A stretch of DNA of 53,808 nt, taken from positions 1 through 53,808 of the forward strand of contig DYLP01000016.1 of the NCBI GenBank assembly GCA_020722005.1. Direction: 5' to 3'. The position numbers and the translations under genes are program-made. The notes under the pieces were generated by a model. That model was not told the origin of the DNA and made no database searches. It was given only the letters and a program-made list of their open reading frames with translations. This document shows positions 18,290 through 26,739 of this stretch, piece after piece (within the stretch, counting starts at the first letter, position 1; the number at the start of each line of letters is the position of its first letter). Source of the stretch: Melioribacter roseus (lineage in GTDB: Bacteria > Bacteroidota > Ignavibacteria > Ignavibacteriales > Melioribacteraceae).

Positions 18290-19708
18290 ATGGGAATAGC
18301 AGACTATCCTGAATTACCAATTTTACTGGTAGATGACGAAGAACAATTTCTCTACAGCGTCGAAACTTCATTAAACTCCGATGGCATTAATAATATCAGA
18401 TTGCAACACGACAGTACTAAAGTACTGGAAATGCTCGAAAAAGATGAATTCTCTTTAATCGTTCTCGATGTAAATATGCCGGGGATTTCTGGACTTGAAC
18501 TTTTGCCTAAAATAAAAGACAAATATCCGGAAATACCTGTAATAATTTTAACAGCTTTAAACGATGTGGAGAGTGCAGTCGAAAGTATAAAATCGGGGGC
18601 TTATAATTATATCTTAAAACCCGTCGACAATACCCGTCTGGTTACAACTATCAGAGGAGCGCTTGAATACAGGGAAGTGCTTTCCGAAAATCGACGATTG
18701 AAAGATTATTTACTCAAAGACAAGATTGAAAATCCGGAAGCCTTCGAAGAAATTATCACTAAAGACAAATCGATGCGTTCCATCTTCAAATATATCGAAG
18801 CTATTGCAAATTCTCCTTTGCCAGTTCTAATAACCGGCGAAACAGGTGTTGGGAAAGAATTAATTGCCAGAGCAATACACAAAGCAAGTTCAAGAGACGG
18901 TAACCTGGTTGCTGTAAACGTTGCGGGCCTGGACGATACATTGTTCTCCGATACTCTCTTCGGTCATAAAAAAGGCGCTTTTACTGGCGCCGAACAGGAT
19001 CGAAAAGGATTGATCGAACAGGCGGAAAAAGGGACACTCTTTCTTGATGAAATTGGGGATTTGAGTATCGAATCACAGGTTAAATTGTTACGACTCATCC
19101 AGGATAACAAGTATTATCCGCTCGGCTCGGACCTTCCAAAACAGGCAGATGTTAGAATAATTTGTGCTACGAATCTGAGTATTGAAGAAATGAAGGAGAG
19201 CAACAAATTCAGGAAAGACCTTTATTACAGACTTCAAACTCATCATATTCACATTCCTCCACTGAGAGAAAGAAAAGATGACATCCCTTTACTTATCGAT
19301 AATTTCCTTGAGAAAGCCGCCGAAAAACTTAATAAGAAAAAACCAACTCCGCCTAAGGAACTTTATACGCTCCTTTCAAATTATCATTTCCCTGGCAATA
19401 TAAGAGAACTCGAAGGATTGATATACGATGCTGTCAGCATACATCGATTTGGGGTATTGTCGCTCGACTCGATACGCAATAAAATTTTTACAGATATTAA
19501 AAAAGATGTAGACCTGGAAAGTACAGAAGAAAATCTCAGCAAGATTGTATTCCCCGAAAATTTACCGACGCTTAAAGAAGTTGAAGAAGCTCTGATTCAG
19601 GAAGCTCTCAAAAGAGCTGATAACAATCAATCGATTGCTGCCCGATTACTGGGTCTTAGCAGAAGAGCCCTCAATAACAGACTCAACAGAAAAAAACAAT
19701 CCGAATAG
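18290..19708 (+). CDS. Sigma-54-dependent response regulator (NtrC family)
   Basis: 472 residues in three domains. The receiver (about 1-125) has phosphoacceptor Asp60 in LIVLDVNMPG and Lys near ILKPVD. The AAA+ domain (about 155-395) has Walker A GETGVGKE, the sigma-54 contact loop GAFTGA near residue 232, and Walker B GTLFLDEIGD. The C-terminal Fis-type helix-turn-helix (about 440-468) reads NQSIAARLLGLSRRALNNRL. Paired with the upstream kinase. The likely target lies directly downstream: repeated TGCCACA sites and a sigma-54 promoter precede the next gene, so this module and its output are encoded together. Confidence 0.96.
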   Translation: MGIADYPELPILLVDDEEQFLYSVETSLNSDGINNIRLQHDSTKVLEMLEKDEFSLIVLDVNMPGISGLELLPKIKDKYPEIPVIILTALNDVESAVESIKSGAYNYILKPVDNTRLVTTIRGALEYREVLSENRRLKDYLLKDKIENPEAFEEIITKDKSMRSIFKYIEAIANSPLPVLITGETGVGKELIARAIHKASSRDGNLVAVNVAGLDDTLFSDTLFGHKKGAFTGAEQDRKGLIEQAEKGTLFLDEIGDLSIESQVKLLRLIQDNKYYPLGSDLPKQADVRIICATNLSIEEMKESNKFRKDLYYRLQTHHIHIPPLRERKDDIPLLIDNFLEKAAEKLNKKKPTPPKELYTLLSNYHFPGNIRELEGLIYDAVSIHRFGVLSLDSIRNKIFTDIKKDVDLESTEENLSKIVFPENLPTLKEVEEALIQEALKRADNNQSIAARLLGLSRRALNNRLNRKKQSE

Positions 19709-19722
19709 TTCCTGCAAAGGGA

Positions 19723-19822
19723 TGCCACAAAATTGCAGATGCCACATTATTGCAATACCGTAAATTATTTTATTTCTATTAGTTACATTATAACCTGCGA
19801 AAATTAGGAAAAAATGTGGCAA
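19723..19822. promoter_or_regulatory. Repeated upstream activator sites for the sigma-54 regulator
   Basis: TGCCACA-AAA-TTGCA (19723-19737) and TGCCACA-TTA-TTGCA (19740-19754) are direct repeats 17 bp apart. The inverted half-site TGTGGCA follows at 19816-19822, and GCAATACC accompanies two of the three. They lie about 55-155 bp before the -24/-12 promoter, the usual enhancer distance. Binding by the regulator encoded just upstream is inferred. Confidence 0.6.
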
Positions 19823-19875
19823 TACCTAAATACCTAATCTTTTGTAATTTATGCAGATTAATAAATTATTTATTA

Positions 19876-19890
19876 TGGCACGAGCTTTGA
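19876..19890 (+). promoter_or_regulatory. Sigma-54 (-24/-12) promoter
   Basis: TGGCACG-AGCT-TTGA matches the sigma-54 consensus TGGCACG-N4-TTGC at all but the last base, with the exact 12-bp GG-to-G(C/A) spacing. Transcription should start near 19902, leaving a leader of about 23 bases with a strong AAGGAGG (19914-19920) before the ATG at 19925. Confidence 0.75.
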
Positions 19891-19924
19891 GTATTCATAA
19901 GCGAACTATTAACAAGGAGGAAAA

Positions 19925-20341
19925 ATGAAACTTCTTAATAGAATATCAACCGTGCTGTTAGTTACATTTTTTGCAACAAATATTTTTGCGCAGCAACCGG
20001 ATTACAAAAAGTTGATTGAAAAAGTCAACGAGCGTTTCCTTTACAATCTAAATATTGAGCATTCCGGAATCGTTGAATCTTCCATCTTTAATATCATGGA
20101 GGTAAAAAGCAAATTTCCGAATGAAGATTACAGTAGATTGGTTAGAAAATTATATGAACTTGCTTTAGAAGGAGCTAATCCTTCTATTAGATACAAAGCT
20201 CAACTGGCAAGTCTCTACTTTAATTTTTATGATATGTTTGCAGATATTAAAATAACGGAAGCAGAAAAGGAAAATCCGGACCTTTTCTTTCATGAAATTT
20301 CGAATAAATTGATGAAAATACCAGTAGCAGTAAACAATTAA
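19925..20341 (+). CDS. Small secreted protein under sigma-54 control, unknown function
   Basis: 138 residues with a clear signal peptide (MKLLNRISTVLLVTFFATNI, then FAQQ, cleavage near residue 22). The mature protein is about 116 residues, mostly helical and charged, and has no cysteine. I recognise no family. The ribosome site AAGGAGG is near ideal and the promoter is of the sigma-54 type, so the gene is probably silent until the adjacent two-component system fires and then strongly expressed. It is followed by a branched RNA structure. A periplasmic stress or signalling role is possible but only guessed from the regulation. Confidence 0.8.
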   Translation: MKLLNRISTVLLVTFFATNIFAQQPDYKKLIEKVNERFLYNLNIEHSGIVESSIFNIMEVKSKFPNEDYSRLVRKLYELALEGANPSIRYKAQLASLYFNFYDMFADIKITEAEKENPDLFFHEISNKLMKIPVAVNN

Positions 20342-20356
20342 CACCCCCCGCCTTAT

Positions 20357-20454
20357 AAAGGCTGTTCCGAACTGACCGGGGAAGTTTTTTAACACAACTT
20401 CATAGCCTCCTAGATACATTACCCGGAATTGTTTGGAACAGCTTTTTTTATTTT
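20357..20454 (+). terminator. Branched structured 3' UTR and intrinsic terminator, candidate sRNA
   Basis: A long basal stem pairs 20357-20372 (AAAGGCTGTTCCGAAC) with 20431-20446 (GTTTGGAACAGCTTTT), all 16 positions pairing if G-U is allowed, and ends in a T-rich tail. Inside it, CCGGG (20376-20380) pairs with CCCGG (20422-20426) and encloses a hairpin GAAGTT/AACTTC (20381-20386, 20396-20401). A single-stranded segment holding CCTCCT (20405-20410), an anti-Shine-Dalgarno sequence, follows that hairpin. It clearly can stop transcription. The branched top is unusual for a plain terminator and suggests a 3' UTR-derived regulatory RNA. Confidence 0.65.
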
Positions 20455-20499
20455 AAAGAATTAGTTAAGCATTGTAAAATGTATTGAAAAATCATAACT

Positions 20500-20507
20500 T
20501 AGATTTG
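20500..20507 (+). promoter_or_regulatory. Bacteroidota-type -7 element before the TonB receptor operon
   Basis: TAGATTTG fits TAnnTTTG and lies 28 bases before the receptor ATG at 20536. A -33 box at ideal spacing is not visible (the nearest TTG is at 20484-20486). There is no Shine-Dalgarno sequence before the ATG; the leader is A/T-rich. Confidence 0.4.
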
Positions 20508-20535
20508 AAATATTTAAAAATATTTAATAATCTTA

Positions 20536-22758
20536 ATGAAAAATATCACTTATTTCTTTATCCTATTATTTATTTACTCAGCTGTTGAGGGGCAAAACAA
20601 AGGTACACTAAGAGGACTGGTTACCGATTCTACAAATTCTGAAGCGCTGGCTTATTGTAATGTCTTTTTGAAAGAATTAGGAATAGGTACGGCTACCGAT
20701 TCCAGAGGATATTTCCTTATCCCTTCAATACCCGCAAATCAAAATTTTACTTTGATAATTTCTTATATCGGTTATCATACCAAAAAAATAAATATTAAAG
20801 TATTACCGAATAAAATAACTCATTACGACGTCCAGCTTCTTCCTTCGGATATAGAGCTGCAAGCCGTAGAAAAAATAGAAAAACTTGTCGAAGAAAATAA
20901 AACGGATATAAGTATACGCAGGATTTTAAGCAGGGAACTGGAATATCTTCCCAAAGGAGTTGAATCTGATTTGTTCCGTTCATTAAAATATCTTTCGGGT
21001 GTTCAATCAGCAGGCGACGTCTCGGCGCGGTTTTATGTAAGAGGCGGTGCGAGTAATCAGAATCTTATTTTATTCGACGGAGTAACATTATATAATCCCT
21101 TCCATGCACTCGGTTTATTCAGCGTAATCGACCCGGACATTATCAATAATATCGAATTTTATAAAGGTGGTTTTGCTGCAAATTACGGCGGACGCCTTTC
21201 ATCGGTTGTCGATATTAAAACAAATGACGGCAATAAGAATAAATTCGGTGCAAAGGCGAGTGCAAGTTATCTAGCAACCAAATTGTTTCTCGAAGGACCT
21301 CTGCCGCACGGCTCGTTCTATTTGAGTGGAAGGAAAAGTTATTCGACCGAAGTACTGAAAAAATTTATGAATAATCAAAATATACCCGCCGATTTTTACG
21401 ACTTTTCCTTTAAACTAAATTATTCCAATCAAGATTTTATTCCGGGTAGTAAATTTATTGTGAACGGATTTTTCAGCAACGATAAGATAGATAATTCGGA
21501 TCCAACTATTGAAGATTTCAGCTGGAAAAATAATTTATTTGGATTTAGATGGTTCTTCGTTGGGGATAGTCCGCTATTTCTTGAAATGGGATTGGGCATC
21601 AGCAATTTCCAGGGAGAGATACTGCCTCAATTAAGTTCACTCAATAAATCGAGTAATAAGATAAACGACATTTCAATGAGGATGGACCTGACTTATATTT
21701 TTGATTCGAAAGACGAACTGTGGGTGGGTTTCCATATCAATCAAATAAATACGCACTTGTATATAGAAAATTTAGTTGACGAGGATACAGATATTAAAAA
21801 TAGTGGCACGGATATTTCACTTTATACTAAATATAAACTCTTGAGATTCGATAACTTTGCTATCGACGCAGGACTTCGTTTTAATCTTGCATCCGTTTCT
21901 CAAAATAAAGAGATAATGTTTCTTGAGCCAAGATTTAATGCATCGTATACATTATGGAATTTTTTGACTTTGAAAAGTGCCTGGGGACTTTATCAGCAAA
22001 CTTTAACAACGGTATCAGATGAAGATGAAATTATTAATATATTCGAGCCGTGGATTGTTATCCCAGAATATCTTTTACCAGCAAAAGCAATGCATGCTAT
22101 ATTCGGTATTGAGGTTGCGAACGGAAATACATGGAAACTCGGAGTAGAATCTTACTATAAAACAGTCGATAACCTGCCTGTGTTAAACAAAGATAAAATT
22201 TATACCACTGACCACGATTTTATTGCTGGCGAGGGTGAATCGTATGGTCTTGAAGTAAATGCATCGTTAAATACGCCCGTTGTGGATTTCAAGACGTCTT
22301 ATACAAACGCGTATGCATACAAAGTAGTCGACGGGAAAAGATATTATCCGCGCTACGATACACGACATAGTTTTAATATTATAGTCGACTTGAAGTTAGG
22401 TAACAATTGGCATTCAAGTGTAACGTGGGTTTACTCTTCAGGTTTACCTTTCACTGAAATCCTCGGTTATTACGACAAGCTTTATCTCGATAATTTCTTC
22501 GATTCATGGAATTCCCGCGATCCCCGTAGACCTTATACATTAATTGGTGTGCAGAATCTCGGAAGATTGCCCGATTATCATCGACTCGACCTGAATATTT
22601 CTAAAAAGTTCGCTTTCTCGTTTATGAATTTATACCTTGATTTCAATATAATTAATCTCTACGACAGAGCTAATATATTTTATTTCAAAAAAGAAACAGG
22701 CGAAAGGGTCAATATGCTGCCGTTCCTCCCCACAATTTCTGTAAAGGTAGAATTATGA
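20536..22758 (+). CDS. TonB-dependent receptor with CarboxypepD_reg-like domain
   Basis: 740 residues: signal peptide (about 1-19), a CarboxypepD_reg-like beta-sandwich (about 22-110, GTLRGLVTDSTNSEALAYC), plug (about 130-230, FYVRGGASNQNLILFDGV) and a shortened barrel. The arrangement is that of the Bacteroidota receptors that work with DUF4249 lipoproteins. The gene overlaps the next by four bases (ATGA), and that one overlaps the third in the same way, so the three form a tight operon. The ligand is unknown. The protein is shorter than SusC-type receptors and there is no SusD partner, so glycan import is not indicated. Confidence 0.9.
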   Translation: MKNITYFFILLFIYSAVEGQNKGTLRGLVTDSTNSEALAYCNVFLKELGIGTATDSRGYFLIPSIPANQNFTLIISYIGYHTKKINIKVLPNKITHYDVQLLPSDIELQAVEKIEKLVEENKTDISIRRILSRELEYLPKGVESDLFRSLKYLSGVQSAGDVSARFYVRGGASNQNLILFDGVTLYNPFHALGLFSVIDPDIINNIEFYKGGFAANYGGRLSSVVDIKTNDGNKNKFGAKASASYLATKLFLEGPLPHGSFYLSGRKSYSTEVLKKFMNNQNIPADFYDFSFKLNYSNQDFIPGSKFIVNGFFSNDKIDNSDPTIEDFSWKNNLFGFRWFFVGDSPLFLEMGLGISNFQGEILPQLSSLNKSSNKINDISMRMDLTYIFDSKDELWVGFHINQINTHLYIENLVDEDTDIKNSGTDISLYTKYKLLRFDNFAIDAGLRFNLASVSQNKEIMFLEPRFNASYTLWNFLTLKSAWGLYQQTLTTVSDEDEIINIFEPWIVIPEYLLPAKAMHAIFGIEVANGNTWKLGVESYYKTVDNLPVLNKDKIYTTDHDFIAGEGESYGLEVNASLNTPVVDFKTSYTNAYAYKVVDGKRYYPRYDTRHSFNIIVDLKLGNNWHSSVTWVYSSGLPFTEILGYYDKLYLDNFFDSWNSRDPRRPYTLIGVQNLGRLPDYHRLDLNISKKFAFSFMNLYLDFNIINLYDRANIFYFKKETGERVNMLPFLPTISVKVEL

Positions 22759-23726
22759 AAACGAAATTTTATTTATTGACTTTGATTTTATCCTTACTAA
22801 CAATTTTATCGTGTGAAGAAACATTTGACCCTTACGGGAAATTCGAAGAAAAATATGTTCTCAATTGTATTGTAAGAGCTGATACAAATTATCAGGTAGC
22901 ATTAGTATCGAAGAGTTATATCTCGGAGAATTTAGACCCGTATTCGAACACGGAAGATAAATCCGTGCAAAATATATTGGTCAGATTATGGAATGGAAAT
23001 GATAATGTAGCAATATTAAAAGATACAATAGTTGAACGTTCGTCAGACGACAAATACAATTCTCCGTATAGAATTTATTATGCGGAAAATTTCCAACCAA
23101 TTCCTGGTCTGCCTCTTGAAATCGAAGCTGTATTGCCAGACGGCAGAGTGCTATCTTCTGCTACGAGCGTTCCTGCTCCAATAAATTTCTTAGATACATC
23201 TTCAGATACTCTTATACCTCCGTCAAAAGGAGATTATATACAGGTTGTATGGAATAGCCCCCAGACAAAACCGGTTTTCATTTTAAGATTGGGAATCTAT
23301 TATTTTAAATACGAAGGTGGCTCAAAAAAAAGATATATTTATTTTGTGCCGCAAAATTATGTGGAACATGAAGGTAAATTTGTGCCAAATTATCCTAAAC
23401 CAATAACTCAAAGTCGATTCAGTTTTGATATGAAAACAATTGATAAAGCTATGGAACTGATATCGGCAGGGGAATCAGATAAAAGCAAATTTGAAATACT
23501 TAGTTGTATTATAGAAGTAATTGCACTCGACGAGAATTTAAGTATCTACTACAATACTACAGCGAATGCAAATAATGCTTTTTCAGTTAAACTTGATGAA
23601 AAAGACTATTCCAATATAAAAGGAGGGTACGGTATCTTTGGCGCATACAATCGCAATTATTATGTTCTCAGATTTAAACACGATTATATTAGGTCGTTTG
23701 GTTATATACCGGGATTGACAGAATGA
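22755..23726 (+). CDS. DUF4249-like lipoprotein
   Basis: 323 residues with a lipoprotein signal (hydrophobic 5-18, then LTILSC-EET, lipidated Cys20). The body is beta-rich (PGLPLEIEAVLPDGRVLSSATSVP) as in DUF4249 proteins, which are encoded directly after TonB receptors in Bacteroidota and are thought to cap or assist them at the outer membrane. The start overlaps the receptor stop (ATGA), so translation is coupled. The family call is from memory of its pattern and gene context, hence moderate confidence. A receptor-associated surface lipoprotein is the safe statement. Confidence 0.7.
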   Translation: MKTKFYLLTLILSLLTILSCEETFDPYGKFEEKYVLNCIVRADTNYQVALVSKSYISENLDPYSNTEDKSVQNILVRLWNGNDNVAILKDTIVERSSDDKYNSPYRIYYAENFQPIPGLPLEIEAVLPDGRVLSSATSVPAPINFLDTSSDTLIPPSKGDYIQVVWNSPQTKPVFILRLGIYYFKYEGGSKKRYIYFVPQNYVEHEGKFVPNYPKPITQSRFSFDMKTIDKAMELISAGESDKSKFEILSCIIEVIALDENLSIYYNTTANANNAFSVKLDEKDYSNIKGGYGIFGAYNRNYYVLRFKHDYIRSFGYIPGLTE

Positions 23727-25183
23727 AAAGTGTAATAAAATTATTTTTATCTGGACTGTTATTACTAAGCATTTTTATTTCGTGCGATAGAGAAGTTTAC
23801 ACGGGTTTCACAGAACCGGTAATATTATCAAATTGCAAGATATTTGTAGAGAGCAACCCGGATTCTGCGAGCATTTATGTCGACGGTAAAAATTCTGGTT
23901 TTATTACTTCGGATACAATTAAAGGCTTGTCCGAAGGAATTCATTACATCACACTTAAAAAAAATTTGTTCAAAGATACAACCATAACCATAGAATTATC
24001 CAGTTCTGATAAGAAATCATTATTTATCGACTTTTATAACAATCCCTCTAACTTTGGAACTATCTATGTTAATAGTAATCCTGTAGGTGCTACAATTTAT
24101 CTGAATGACAAAAATACTGGATATTTAACACCTCATAATTTAACGAGCTTATTTGTTGGGAAGTATAAAGTGAAGTGCAATTTACCGTTGCATCGATCCG
24201 ATAGTACAATTGTTACAGTTACTTATGGTAAAATTCAATCTATAAATTTTAATCTGGACGATACAAGCAAGTGGGTTAATTATAATATCTCAAATTCAGA
24301 GCTGAGCAGTAATCATCTTTCTTCATTGGCTGCGGATATGAATAACGTCTGGATCGGAACTAGAGACAAAGGTATTATGAAATTACATGGCAACCAATTT
24401 GATATAATTCAATCAGTCAATTCACGACTCAAATATAATTTTATTAATTCTCTTTTTATACATAATAATGACTTGTATATTGCTACAAGTGGTAGTCTTC
24501 AAAGGTTTGACGGTTCAACATGGATGGATTTAACATCAATATTACCGGATCCTTATGTAACGAGTATTATCTTTGATAAAAATGATGTGATGTGGATAGG
24601 CACTCAAAAAGGGTTGGTGCGATATGACGGAGTAAACACGGTAGTATTCGACAGGGCCTCAGGTATGTCAAGCGATTTTGTAATGGATATCGCAGTAGAT
24701 AATCTAAATAACATATGGGTGGCAACGAATAGCGACGGAATTAATATGTACGATGGACATAAGTGGAAGATTTATGATATGTCTAATATGAATTTGGGTG
24801 CTAATTTGGGGAATTCGATAAAAGATATTGCATGCGATAAGGAGGGTTATATTTATGCAGCACATATTTATAGCATAGAAAAGGGTGAATTGGGAGGGTT
24901 TACAAGATTTAAGGACGGAACGTGGGAACAATTAGAATTAAACGGAGTTCCCGCCAATTTAGTCGAATGCATTTATATCGATGATCAAGGAAATAAATGG
25001 GTTGGAACAAAAGGTGGTATGACTAAATTTAGATATGAACCGAACGACGGTTATTTCTTCAATACTTCTAATTCCAAATTACCTGCCAATCAGGTGGTGG
25101 ACATTATAATTTCGCCGGATGGAAATTTATGGATAGCTACATTTGGTGGAGGTCTGGCAAAGGTAAAAAAGGGTAACTTTTAA
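23723..25183 (+). CDS. Lipoprotein with two PEGA domains and a regulator-type beta-propeller
   Basis: 486 residues. The lipoprotein signal ends at FISC-DRE (Cys about 21). Two PEGA domains follow (about 34-100, IFVESNPDSASIYVDGKNSG; and about 112-185, IYVNSNPVGATIYLNDKNTG), a module seen in surface and S-layer-like proteins. Residues about 195-486 form a seven-bladed type propeller with repeated W-I/V-G-T/A-x-x-G and YDG signatures (MWIGTQKGLVRYDG, IWVATNSDGINMYDG), like the periplasmic sensor propellers of hybrid two-component systems, but with no kinase attached. It probably sits on the outer membrane with the receptor encoded upstream. Confidence 0.85.
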   Translation: MKSVIKLFLSGLLLLSIFISCDREVYTGFTEPVILSNCKIFVESNPDSASIYVDGKNSGFITSDTIKGLSEGIHYITLKKNLFKDTTITIELSSSDKKSLFIDFYNNPSNFGTIYVNSNPVGATIYLNDKNTGYLTPHNLTSLFVGKYKVKCNLPLHRSDSTIVTVTYGKIQSINFNLDDTSKWVNYNISNSELSSNHLSSLAADMNNVWIGTRDKGIMKLHGNQFDIIQSVNSRLKYNFINSLFIHNNDLYIATSGSLQRFDGSTWMDLTSILPDPYVTSIIFDKNDVMWIGTQKGLVRYDGVNTVVFDRASGMSSDFVMDIAVDNLNNIWVATNSDGINMYDGHKWKIYDMSNMNLGANLGNSIKDIACDKEGYIYAAHIYSIEKGELGGFTRFKDGTWEQLELNGVPANLVECIYIDDQGNKWVGTKGGMTKFRYEPNDGYFFNTSNSKLPANQVVDIIISPDGNLWIATFGGGLAKVKKGNF

Positions 25184-25198
25184 TCTTATTCGGTTACC
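25172..25198. terminator. Inverted repeat spanning two convergent stop codons
   Basis: GGTAAC (25172-25177) and GTTACC (25193-25198) form a hairpin that includes the stop codons of the PEGA protein and of citF, which are only two bases apart. Flanking A/T tracts on both sides would give a weak bidirectional terminator inside coding sequence. Confidence 0.35.
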
Positions 25199-26739
25199 TT
25201 ATAAACTGAATCCAGTAAAGTCCCGTCAACCCATTTAACAACAGCTACAATTTTTCTTCTGTCGATTTTGGGTTTCTCAGGTTTGCCACATATTTCATAG
25301 ACTTCCTGCTGAATCTCTTTTATTGAGCGTATCGGCAGAGAACTATTCTTTACTTTTTTTATTAAATCGGTTCTTCTTGGATTAATCGCAATTCCCCGCT
25401 CCGTAATCACTACATCGATTAATTCTCCAGGACCGCATAGTGTGGTAACATCGTCTACAATCACGGGTATCCTGTCCCTGAATGATGGCACTGCCAGAAT
25501 CGTACAACCTGCGTAAAGACAATTCTGCCAGCCGCCAATACCATGCAATAATAATCCATCCGAATGTGTGACCACATTGGCATTAAAATTTATATCTACT
25601 TCGGTAGCTCCAAGAACAACAGCATCTACCATTGATGCAAAATTTCCTTTGCCGTGGAAATTATAACTTGTAAACGGAGAAGTCATAATGTGTTTAGGAT
25701 TTTCTCTCATCGAACGAACACCTTCCAGGTCGAATGTCTGTCCGTCGAGTATGTATTCGGTCAAACCTTCTTCAAGTAATTCTACTAAATATTTAGTTGA
25801 ACCGCCTCGAACAAATCGTGCTTTAATATTTTTTTGTTTCATTTTTTCTTTAAGAAATGGGATGAATGCCAGGCTAGTTCCGCCTGCGCCGGCTTGAAAC
25901 GAAAATCCATTTCTTAAAATTCCTGCTACGTCCATAAATTCCGCCACGTATTCGGCAATTAGAAGTCGGTCTGGACTTTTAGTAATTTCAGTTGTACCAC
26001 TTACAATTTGGGCAGGATCGCCTATCGTATCGACTTGGACAACATAATCTACATTGTTGCCAGAAATTTGCCATGGTGTACAGGGAAATTCAACGAGGTT
26101 ATCGGTTACAACTATTACTTTATCGGCGTATATCGAATCTGCCAGTGCGAATCCCAATCCGCCACAAGCAGATTTTCCGTATAGTCCATTGGCATTGCCA
26201 AACATATCGGCTGTTGGAGCAGCAATTACAGCAATGTCAATATGTACTTCGCCATCCTGGATTGCCTGATATCTTCCGCCGTGTGAACGTAAGACTCCAG
26301 TCCCTTTCATCTTTCCCATGCTGGCATATTTCCCCAATGGTCCGTTTAACGATCCTTCGATATGGTGAATTGTTCCGTCCTCCAGGTACTTAATTAAGTA
26401 TTCATGGCAGGGGAAAGATGCGCTTGGAGACCATGTAATATTTTTTATACCCATCGAATGGACAACGTCGAATAAGTAATTTGTAACTGTATCGCCGTTT
26501 CGAAGATGATGATGTGTGGAAATTGTCATGCCATCTTTTAATCCCGAAAATTTCAGCGCTTCTTTTAAATTTCTTACGAGTTTATTACCATTTTTAGGAT
26601 AATCCGTACAGGAAGAAATGGCAGGAGAGGCTTTATTGCCTTTAGGTTTATATTTATCTACTCCTTTAAATGCTACTTGTTTTATTCCGTTAACATATAA
26701 CGGTACATATCTACCGACTTTGTTTTTTATCATTTTCAT
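25186..26739 (-). CDS. citF: Citrate lyase alpha subunit (acyl-ACP:carboxylate transferase)
   Basis: 517 residues, full length for CitF, the class II CoA-transferase-like subunit. It exchanges the acetyl group on the acyl carrier domain for citrate to form citryl-ACP. Diagnostic stretches are GMTISTHHHLRNGDTV, GSLNGPLGKYASMG, HGGRYQAIQDGEVHID, DMFGNANGLYGKSACGGLG, GFSFQAGAGGTSLA and VVITERGIAINPRRTDL. The start codon overlaps the stop of the CitD-CitE fusion (ATGA), so all lyase activities come from two coupled genes. No citrate lyase ligase or prosthetic-group synthase genes (citC, citG, citX) lie in the window. A citramalate-lyase alpha subunit would look the same. Confidence 0.92.
   Translation of the reverse strand: MKMIKNKVGRYVPLYVNGIKQVAFKGVDKYKPKGNKASPAISSCTDYPKNGNKLVRNLKEALKFSGLKDGMTISTHHHLRNGDTVTNYLFDVVHSMGIKNITWSPSASFPCHEYLIKYLEDGTIHHIEGSLNGPLGKYASMGKMKGTGVLRSHGGRYQAIQDGEVHIDIAVIAAPTADMFGNANGLYGKSACGGLGFALADSIYADKVIVVTDNLVEFPCTPWQISGNNVDYVVQVDTIGDPAQIVSGTTEITKSPDRLLIAEYVAEFMDVAGILRNGFSFQAGAGGTSLAFIPFLKEKMKQKNIKARFVRGGSTKYLVELLEEGLTEYILDGQTFDLEGVRSMRENPKHIMTSPFTSYNFHGKGNFASMVDAVVLGATEVDINFNANVVTHSDGLLLHGIGGWQNCLYAGCTILAVPSFRDRIPVIVDDVTTLCGPGELIDVVITERGIAINPRRTDLIKKVKNSSLPIRSIKEIQQEVYEICGKPEKPKIDRRKIVAVVKWVDGTLLDSVYKVTE

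Noticed and set aside
20536-22758. SusC-type glycan receptor with the following gene as SusD
   Set aside because: The receptor is too short for SusC and the second protein lacks the SusD helical repeats; it fits DUF4249 better.
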